Shown here piece after piece: positions 8,618 to 14,226 of a DNA stretch of 64,000 nt. A program made the position numbers and the translations under genes. Position 1 is the first letter of the stretch. Every line of letters begins with the position of its first letter. Source of the DNA: Streptomyces sp. NBC_00708 (lineage in GTDB: Bacteria > Actinomycetota > Actinomycetes > Streptomycetales > Streptomycetaceae); assembly GCA_036226585.1 (NCBI GenBank), contig CP108997.1, positions 4,464,001 to 4,528,000 of the forward strand, written 5' to 3'. The notes beneath the pieces are model-generated. The model made no database searches, was not told the DNA's origin, and saw nothing but the letters and a program-made list of their open reading frames with translations.

Positions 8618-9919
8618 TCAGTTCTGTACGGGCGCCACCGGTGCGAGCCGCAGCCGTTCGACGCGGGCGGCCCGGGTCCCGTACAGCGTGATGGACACGA
8701 CACCGAGGACCGCGAGCAGTCCGAGCGCGACCGTACCCGCCCAGCCGCCGGTGTGGAAGGCGATCGCACCGAGCGTGCCGCCCGCGCTGGAGCCGAGGTA
8801 GTACGCCGACTGGTACAGGGCCGACGCCTGGGCGCGGCCGGTGGTGGCCGTACGGCTCACCGAGGACGAGGCGACCGCGTGCCCGGCGAAGAACCCGGCC
8901 GTGATCAGGACCAGGCCCAGGAGCACGGCGGCCAGCTGGTCGGCCAGCGAGAGCAGCAGACCGGCGGCCGTGGTCGAGACGGCGAGGTACAGCGCGCCCC
9001 GGCGCCCGAGCCGGGCGACCAGCCGGCCGGCCGCGGCCGAGGAGACCGTACCGACCAGGTACACGAGGAAGACCGAACCGACCACGCCCTGCGGCAGGTT
9101 GAACGGAGCCTCGACGAGCCGGTAGCCGATGACCGTGTACACGGCCCCGAACACCGTCATGAACAGCGCGCCGATCGCGTACAGCCGCCGCAGCAGCGGA
9201 TTGGCGAGATGCGAACCGACGGTCCTCGCGAGCGCCTTCGGGTTCAGCGTCCCGGGGGTGAAGTTCCGCGCGCGCGGGATCATGAGGTGGAAGACGACCG
9301 CGCAGGCCACGGCCAGCAGCCCGACCGCGCCGAGCGCCGCCCGCCAGCCCCACAGCTGCGCGATCCAGCCGGTGAGGATACGGCCGCTCATCCCGCCGAT
9401 GCTGTTGCCGGCCACGAACAGCCCGATCGCGGCGACGAGCGCCTTGGGCCGCACCTCTTCCGCCAGGTACGCCATCGCGGAGGCGGGCAGTCCGGCGAGC
9501 GCGGCACCCTGCACGGCGCGCAGCGCGATCAGCGAGCCCAGCGAGGGCGCGAACGGTACGAACAGCCCGACCGTCACCGCGATCACCAGCGAGGCGGTCA
9601 TCATCTGCCGCCGCCCGAACCGTTCCGACAGCGCGCTCATCGGCAGGACGCACAGCGCCAGCGCGCCCGTCGCGGCGGAGACCGTCCAGCTCGCCTGCCC
9701 GGCCGTGGCGCCGAACGCGGCGGAGACGGAGGGCAGCAGCGCCTGCGTGGAGTAGAGGAGTGCGAACGTCGCGACACCGGCGGCGAAGAGGGCGAAGCTC
9801 ATCCGGCGGTAGCCGGGGCGCCCGGGTTCGAGCCGGTCGGTGGTGTCGGTGGTGACGGGGGACGACGGGGTCGAGGCGGCCACGGTGAGGGTGGACGCCC
9901 CGGTACTGGCGGGAGGCAT
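8618..9919 (-). CDS. MFS efflux transporter (YnfM/AraJ type)
   Basis: A protein of about 433 residues with 12 predicted membrane spans. The cytoplasmic loop motif LSERFGRRQMM between spans 2 and 3 and a second copy LVARLGRRGAL in the C-terminal half are major-facilitator signatures. It is transcribed divergently from the LysR gene at 9983, so that regulator probably controls it. ATG 9919 is chosen because residues after it start the conserved part; upstream in-frame starts to 9994 would run into the LysR gene. Substrate unknown. Confidence 0.85.
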   Translation of the reverse strand: MPPASTGASTLTVAASTPSSPVTTDTTDRLEPGRPGYRRMSFALFAAGVATFALLYSTQALLPSVSAAFGATAGQASWTVSAATGALALCVLPMSALSERFGRRQMMTASLVIAVTVGLFVPFAPSLGSLIALRAVQGAALAGLPASAMAYLAEEVRPKALVAAIGLFVAGNSIGGMSGRILTGWIAQLWGWRAALGAVGLLAVACAVVFHLMIPRARNFTPGTLNPKALARTVGSHLANPLLRRLYAIGALFMTVFGAVYTVIGYRLVEAPFNLPQGVVGSVFLVYLVGTVSSAAAGRLVARLGRRGALYLAVSTTAAGLLLSLADQLAAVLLGLVLITAGFFAGHAVASSSVSRTATTGRAQASALYQSAYYLGSSAGGTLGAIAFHTGGWAGTVALGLLAVLGVVSITLYGTRAARVERLRLAPVAPVQN

Positions 9920-9942
9920 GCGGAAACCGTAGGCCGGGACCG

Positions 9943-9972
9943 ATTCATGCGTCCAATGCACAAACAGCGAAT
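9943..9972. promoter_or_regulatory. Possible LysR binding site between MFS and LysR genes
   Basis: ATTC at 9943-9946 and GAAT at 9969-9972 are inverted partners in the 63-base gap between the two divergent starts. The stretch is AT-richer than its surroundings, as expected for the shared control region. Weak, position-based evidence. Confidence 0.3.
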
Positions 9973-9982
9973 AATCAATCCC

Positions 9983-10960
9983 ATGGTGCATCAACGCAGC
10001 TCACAGCCCCGGCTGTCACCGAGCAGTTACGAAGAAGACATTCGCGCGGTCCTCGCGCCCCGCCTCGCCTACTTCGAGGCGGTCGCCCGCCACGAGCACG
10101 TCACCCGCGCCGCGCAGGAGCTGGGCGTGCCGCAGTCCACGCTCTCCCGGGCGATGGTGCGGCTGGAGGACGACCTGGGCGTGGCCCTGTTCGCCCGCAA
10201 GGGCCGCACCGTCTCCCTCACTCCGGCCGGCCGCACCTTCCTCGCCTCCGCCGAACGCGCCCTGGCCGAGGTGGAGAAGGCCGCCGACTCGGTACGCGCC
10301 GACGCCGACCCCACGGCGGGCAAGGTGGCCTTCGGCTTCCTCCACACGATGGGCTCCGAAACGGTCCCCGCCCTCATCCGCGCCTTCCGGGCCGACCACC
10401 CCCGGGTCCGCTTCCAACTCGTCCAGAACTACGGCGAGGCCATGATCGAACGCCTCCGCGCCGGCGGCCTCGACCTCTGCCTCACCTCCCCGGTCCCGGA
10501 CGCCCCCGACCTCGTCACCCGCCGCCTCGACGAACAACGCCTCCGCCTGGTCGTCCCCGACGACCACCCCCTGGCCACCCGCCGCCGCATCCGCCTCGCC
10601 GAAGCCGCCGACGAAACCTTCGTCACCCTCGAACCCGGCTACGGCCTCCGCCGCATCACGGACGACCTCTGCACGGAGGCCGGCTTCGTCCCCCGCGTCG
10701 CCTTCGAGGGCGAAGAGGCGGAAACCCTGCGCGGCCTGGTAGCGGCGGGCCTGGGCGTGGCCCTGCTCCCGCCTCCGGCGGTGGCCCGCCCCGGGGTGGT
10801 CGAGCTGACGGTGACGGCCCCGAGGGCGGTACGCGAGATCGGCGTGGCCTGGCTGGACGGCCACCCGGACACGGCCCCGGTGGCGGCCTTCAAGAAGTTC
10901 CTGCTGGGGCGGCGGGGGAGTCTGCTGGCCCACGGGGCGCCTTGGCAGGGGCCCACTTGA
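9983..10960 (+). CDS. LysR-family transcriptional regulator
   Basis: A 325-residue regulator. The winged helix-turn-helix spans about residues 25-85 (FEAVARHEHVTRAAQELG, then PQSTLSRAMVRLE), and the effector-binding domain follows from about residue 110. It probably governs the divergent MFS gene. The stop TGA at 10958-10960 lies only 16 bases before the first CRISPR repeat remnant, so this gene marks the left edge of the CRISPR island. Confidence 0.9.
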   Translation: MVHQRSSQPRLSPSSYEEDIRAVLAPRLAYFEAVARHEHVTRAAQELGVPQSTLSRAMVRLEDDLGVALFARKGRTVSLTPAGRTFLASAERALAEVEKAADSVRADADPTAGKVAFGFLHTMGSETVPALIRAFRADHPRVRFQLVQNYGEAMIERLRAGGLDLCLTSPVPDAPDLVTRRLDEQRLRLVVPDDHPLATRRRIRLAEAADETFVTLEPGYGLRRITDDLCTEAGFVPRVAFEGEEAETLRGLVAAGLGVALLPPPAVARPGVVELTVTAPRAVREIGVAWLDGHPDTAPVAAFKKFLLGRRGSLLAHGAPWQGPT

Positions 10961-10976
10961 GGGCAGGCCTGCCAAG

Positions 10977-11064
10977 GGACCATCCCCGCGCGTGCGGGAG
11001 CAGACGACGGACCGTTCGGCCGTGACCGGGCGCGCGGGACCATCCCCGCGCGTGCGGGGAGCAG
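10977..11064 (-). CRISPR. One-spacer CRISPR remnant (two I-E repeats)
   Basis: Two repeats flank one 33-base spacer (11004-11036). The right repeat (11037-11064) is identical to the main-array repeat; the left one (10977-11003) has lost one G of GGGG. Written as in the main array it begins GGACCATCCCCGCG, so its crRNA strand is minus. Any leader would have to lie on the right, but the XRE gene's stop codon is 7 bases away, so the remnant appears leaderless. Opposite-strand and same-strand open frames crossing it are artefacts. Confidence 0.88.
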
Positions 11065-11071
11065 GGCTGCG

Positions 11072-11935
11072 TCACGCGCGAGGTGAGTCCAGGGCGGCTG
11101 TAGCGGTGAGGACGAGGGCGCGCGCTTGCGCTCCGTACACGGCCATGCCTCGCAGCTGCTCGAACGCTGCGAGGTAGAGCTGGATCTCGCTGGGCGTCGT
11201 GATGTTCACCTGCGCGGAGAGGAGCTCGACCGAGGCGAGCGTGTCGTCGTAGACGTGGAAGATCTCCTGCGGCCAGATCGCGCGGTCCGGGGTCGACATG
11301 GGGATGATGCCCAGCGACACGGCGGGCAGTGCGCCGACCGTCAGCAGGTGACCGAGCTGGGCGGCCATCGCCGCCGTGTCACCGAGCTGGTAGTAGAGGG
11401 CTGCCTCCTCGATGAGGAACAGGCAGCGATGGCCCGGCTCATGGATCACCTGCGACCGCTTGACGCGGGATGCTGCCGCGTCGGCCCCGTCGTCGGGGAC
11501 GCCGAGCAGACGGGCGTTGGCACCGAGGAGCGCTGCCGCGTATCCCTGGGTCTGGATGAGGCCCGGCACCAGGGTGGGTGAGTAGACCCGGAAGACCCGG
11601 GTCGCGCGGTACAGCTCCACGTAGCTGGTCTGTAGGTGCCGCATCCCGGTCCGGGTCCGGCGCCGCCACTCGGTGTACAGCATCTCGGCGTGGCGCGAGG
11701 TGGCGATCAGGTCGTCCGCGCGGGCCGATGTCCGGCAGGCGTCGCACCAGGCGCGGATGTCCCGGGCCGAGGGCGGCGTGCGCGCGTTCTCGATCCGGGA
11801 TGTCTTCGCGTGGTGCCACCCGCACAGGGCGGCCAGCTGGGTCACGGTCAGACCGGCATCCTGCCGCAGCTCCCGGAGCTGCCGGGCCACGCCCTCGCGG
11901 GCGGACTGCGCCGAGGACGACGGGGAGACGGACAT
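11072..11935 (-). CDS. WhiJ-like XRE regulator (helix-turn-helix plus DUF5753)
   Basis: A 287-residue protein. The N-terminal Xre/HTH_31 domain spans about residues 15-70 (LRQDAGLTVTQLAALCGWHH); the DUF5753 ligand-like domain fills residues 95-280 (YSPTLVPGLIQTQGYA). Streptomyces encode many such WhiJ-type paralogues, usually next to small partner genes that antagonise them or act with them in development. It is the last gene of a three-gene minus-strand operon with DUF6879 and an 84-residue protein. It sits between two pieces of CRISPR array. Confidence 0.85.
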   Translation of the reverse strand: MSVSPSSSAQSAREGVARQLRELRQDAGLTVTQLAALCGWHHAKTSRIENARTPPSARDIRAWCDACRTSARADDLIATSRHAEMLYTEWRRRTRTGMRHLQTSYVELYRATRVFRVYSPTLVPGLIQTQGYAAALLGANARLLGVPDDGADAAASRVKRSQVIHEPGHRCLFLIEEAALYYQLGDTAAMAAQLGHLLTVGALPAVSLGIIPMSTPDRAIWPQEIFHVYDDTLASVELLSAQVNITTPSEIQLYLAAFEQLRGMAVYGAQARALVLTATAALDSPRA

Positions 11936-11953
11936 GCTGGTGCGGTGCTCCTG

Positions 11954-12484
11954 TCAGCGGAGGGTGTACTGGTTGTGCGGTACGGCGCGCTCCCACACCG
12001 CGTCGAACGCGGCAGCGCACTGCTTCACGAGGTCGGGTTCGGTGCACAGTTCGAAGCCGGGGTCGGACCAGTCGCCGCAGCCGGTGAAGTGGTTGAAGAG
12101 CAGCGTCTGCCCGTCGAATATCCACAGGTCATTGCCAGGGAGGAGAAGGTCCGAGGCGCGGCGGCGGGCCAGCCAGCGCACGTCTTCCCCCGCGTGAATG
12201 TTGACGGCAGTGCCGGCGTGCTCGTAGCGGATGTATTCGCTGACCGGCTCGGACACGATACGAGCCCGGCGCACGGAGACGCCCCGTGTCGTGGCGTCCC
12301 GGACGCGGCGAACCCACGGAGCCCAGTAGGCGGACTCCGGGTCGACGTCGCGGGCGCCGGTGTTTCTCCACCGTTCGAAGTCGGCTGCCTCGTCGCCCAG
12401 TCCGTAGGCGTCGCGCATCTCCAGATGCAGGGCGGACTCCTGGGCGCTGACGAGGAGGTCGTCAAAGCTGACGTTCGACGGCAT
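11954..12484 (-). CDS. DUF6879 protein, partner of XRE regulator
   Basis: A 176-residue soluble protein of the DUF6879 family, commonly encoded beside WhiJ-type regulators. Visible features are an N-terminal helix (FDDLLVSAQESALHLEMRDAYG) and a Trp/Phe-rich C-terminal half (DLWIFDGQTLLFNHFTG). No enzymatic motif is evident. GGGAGG stands six bases before ATG 12484. It overlaps the upstream 84-residue gene by 23 bases and precedes the XRE gene by 18, so all three are co-expressed. Function unknown; a toxin, sensor or regulatory partner role is inferred from context only. Confidence 0.75.
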   Translation of the reverse strand: MPSNVSFDDLLVSAQESALHLEMRDAYGLGDEAADFERWRNTGARDVDPESAYWAPWVRRVRDATTRGVSVRRARIVSEPVSEYIRYEHAGTAVNIHAGEDVRWLARRRASDLLLPGNDLWIFDGQTLLFNHFTGCGDWSDPGFELCTEPDLVKQCAAAFDAVWERAVPHNQYTLR

Positions 12485-12716
12485 CGCATGCCTCCCTGAG
12501 CGCCGGCACCATGCGGGCCGGGATGCGGATGACGGTCTCGTGACCGGGGATGCCGAGGGCATGGCCTGGGGCGGTGTTGCGGGCGCACTCTGCCCGCGTT
12601 GCCTCGTCGGCCGTATAGCTCTGCATCACGATGTCGTGGGTCTCGGGGTCCACCCACACCGTGGGAGACCCGGTCTGCCCGGACTCCGGATCAATCCCGA
12701 TGAACTCTAAGAACAT
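12462..12716 (-). CDS. Small hypothetical protein heading the XRE/DUF6879 operon
   Basis: An 84-residue protein, MFLEFIGIDPESGQTGSPTV at the N-terminus, with no signal peptide or membrane span. The C-terminal helix (IPARMVPALREACDAV) looks amphipathic. I do not recognise its family. It is first in the minus-strand operon and its 3' end overlaps the DUF6879 start. It faces the divergent small genes at 12913 across a 196-base control region. Confidence 0.65.
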   Translation of the reverse strand: MFLEFIGIDPESGQTGSPTVWVDPETHDIVMQSYTADEATRAECARNTAPGHALGIPGHETVIRIPARMVPALREACDAVERQL

Positions 12717-12822
12717 CGCTGCCTCCAGCGGTAGGGCGGTGCGCTGATGTGCATCAATCTGACGCGCCCACAGCTACCGGTCAAGGCCGCTTCTCAGCCG
12801 TCCTCACCCGCGAGAGGGCTCT

Positions 12823-12840
12823 TGTGCACACTGGTGCACA
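12823..12840. promoter_or_regulatory. Palindromic operator in the XRE cassette control region
   Basis: TGTGCAC and GTGCACA (12823-12829, 12834-12840) are perfect inverted arms around ACTG. A second palindrome, GCGTGCACGC, follows at 12847-12856 and a third, GATGTGCATC, lies at 12746-12755. All three share a GTGCA-like core and lie between the divergent transcription units. They are natural candidates for autoregulation by the XRE protein. Confidence 0.5.
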
Positions 12841-12912
12841 TCACTGGCGTGCACGCACGGCCCCTACCTACGGTCAGCCGTATCCACCGGCCGCGAACGC
12901 GGGGAGACGCCC

Positions 12913-13107
12913 ATGGCAACTGCGTTACCGGATCCCGCCACGCTGTCGGACTCACAGCAGCGCGGTGCGGCGTGTGTCTGGTGCGCCGCTCCGCTGACCA
13001 ACACCGACGCCCACGACCTCGGCGTGCGACCGCACCCCGAGTTCGGCCCCACGGTGCGCTGGTATCCCCGCTGCTGCCCCGCCGCCTGTCGAGAGGACCG
13101 GGCATGA
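12913..13107 (+). CDS. Small Cys-rich protein of the XRE cassette
   Basis: A 64-residue protein with CVWC at residues 21-24 and CCPAAC near the C-terminus, a spacing that could bind zinc. GGGGAGA precedes ATG 12913 by seven bases. Its stop overlaps the next start in an ATGA junction. Similar tiny genes accompany WhiJ/DUF6879 cassettes; the role is unknown. Confidence 0.6.
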   Translation: MATALPDPATLSDSQQRGAACVWCAAPLTNTDAHDLGVRPHPEFGPTVRWYPRCCPAACREDRA

Positions 13108-13253
13108 CACAGACGAAGACGAAGAAGTCGGCCGGCGACGCGGCATACCGCGCCTGGATCGGACACACCGTGGCATGCGCGACGTGCCGCGCCGGTGCGC
13201 CGTGCGTGACGGCCATACGGCTCGGGCGGGTCTGGCGCCAGGAACGAGCATGA
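13104..13253 (+). CDS. Very small Cys-containing protein of the XRE cassette
   Basis: A 49-residue product starting MTQTKTKKSAGDAAYRAW, with CATCRAGAPC (three cysteines) in the middle and a basic C-terminus. ATG 13104 overlaps the upstream stop by 4 bases, which is the best evidence that it is real. Family not recognised. The pair may form a metal-binding module, but that is inference from cysteine content. Confidence 0.5.
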   Translation: MTQTKTKKSAGDAAYRAWIGHTVACATCRAGAPCVTAIRLGRVWRQERA

Positions 13254-13301
13254 TGCGCGCACGCTGCGACTGACCGATGCGGGCTGAAGAGTCCAAGGTG
13301 T

Positions 13302-13329
13302 ACGACATCCCCGGCGCGACGGGGACCGG
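13302..13329 (-). repeat. Possible eroded CRISPR repeat
   Basis: The stretch keeps CATCCCCG and CGGGGA at the same distance as in the array repeat but has a changed loop and ends. It lies 119 bases left of the degenerate repeat at 13421, close to two 61-base units. It may be a fossil of a longer array; chance similarity cannot be excluded in such GC-rich DNA. The rest of 13254-13420 shows no gene. Confidence 0.3.
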
Positions 13330-13420
13330 CATCTCGATCCGCGTCCACCAGGAGCCGTGCGAGCCGCCGCGAGATACCCGTCCAGGCACGTACCCGACCT
13401 GATCTCCTGCCCGTCCGCGT

Positions 13421-13448
13421 CCCCGAGGCCGGCGGTGGCGGGGAGCAG
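13421..13448 (-). CRISPR. Degenerate terminal repeat of the main array
   Basis: The right end GCGGGGAGCAG matches the array repeat, the left half is mostly changed, and exactly 33 bases (13449-13481) separate it from the first intact repeat. It lies at the leader-distal end, where the last repeat of an array usually decays. Confidence 0.7.
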
Positions 13449-13481
13449 GCCTTCGCGTTCATCCTGCACGTCCCGATCCAG

Positions 13482-13998
13482 GGACCATCCCCGCGCGTGC
13501 GGGGAGCAGATGTTGAGAGTGCACCGGCCGGCGGCGGTGGGGGGACCATCCCCGCGCGTGCGGGGAGCAGCGCGGCGGCCAAGAGGCCGCGCGCCCGTCG
13601 CTGGGACCATCCCCGCGCGTGCGGGGAGCAGCCTGCTGGAGACGCACGGCGAGAGCCTGGATCGGGACCATCCCCGCGCGTGCGGGGAGCAGCGTACAAG
13701 GGCGTTTCGGCGGTAGACGTGGAAGGGGACCATCCCCGCGCGTGCGGGGAGCAGGCGCTCCGCGGCCGTGTAGCTCTCGTCCATCAGGGACCATCCCCGC
13801 GCGTGCGGGGAGCAGAGGGCCTGGATGTCCGACTGGTTGGGGGTGGCGGGACCATCCCCGCGCGTGCGGGGAGCAGACCTTCGAGAGAAAAAGTGCGAGG
13901 CTGTGACAAGGACCATCCCCGCGCGTGCGGGGAGCAGCTCCCAGCGCCCGCGGTCGTCCATCATCAGCGCGGACCATCCCCGCGCGTGCGGGGAGCAG
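13482..13998 (-). CRISPR. Main type I-E CRISPR array, nine repeats and eight spacers
   Basis: Nine identical 28-base repeats start at 13482, 13543, 13604, 13665, 13727, 13788, 13849, 13910 and 13971. They begin GGACCATCCCCGCG and end TGCGGGGAGCAG on the plus strand. Spacers are 33 bases, one 34 (13693-13726). By comparison with the E. coli I-E repeat (stem CCCCGC/GCGGGG followed by AT-containing 3' handle), crRNA is read from the minus strand, with the leader on the right toward cas3. Spacer 13877-13909 is clearly AT-richer than the others. No spacer could be matched by eye to sequence in this window. Confidence 0.97.
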
Positions 13999-14067
13999 AC
14001 TGCGTGACCTGCGGCTTTACTCGGCGAGGGCCGGGTTTCTGACCACTTTCACAGAATCCGGCATAAC
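13999..14067 (-). promoter_or_regulatory. Leader of the main CRISPR array
   Basis: Read on the minus strand, it contains TATGCCGGATTC followed by TGTGAAAGTGGT (14041-14065) and ends GCAGGTCACGCAGT at the first repeat. The leader of the second array has the same two blocks at nearly the same distance (42 against 43 bases from block to repeat). Conservation between two separate leaders marks these as the integration and promoter signals read by Cas1-Cas2 or transcription factors. Confidence 0.75.
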
Positions 14068-14226
14068 GGCTCCAAGCTACTCATTCGCTTACCAAGTCCC
14101 CAAGTCGAGAGGGGATTTTAGCCGTAAGTCATCCTCGTGATTGAAGCTTCACGGCAACTACCCCTGAATCTATGCAACTTCATCGTATGAACATCTCGCC
14201 TTACCCTCCTCATGTATTCATGATTC
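14068..14226 (+). promoter_or_regulatory. AT-rich control region of the cas operon
   Basis: This gap is the most AT-rich stretch near the island. It holds the inverted repeat TTCAT-CGT-ATGAA (14179-14191) and a tandem ATTCATG pair (14216-14229) that runs into the cas3 start codon. No Shine-Dalgarno sequence precedes ATG 14227, so cas3 mRNA may be leaderless. The inverted repeat is a candidate operator for a repressor of the cas operon. Confidence 0.5.

Noticed and set aside
11065..11090. A leader for the one-spacer remnant, from CTGCGT-AC similarity to the main leader
   Set aside because: Only about nine bases match, and the sequence is coding DNA of the XRE gene; the conserved upstream block is missing.
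12794..14140. Several open frames on both strands across the main CRISPR array, with repeating peptides such as LLPARAGMVP and SPHARGW
   Set aside because: They arise because 61-base repeat units cycle through frames; the peptides are translated CRISPR repeats, not proteins.
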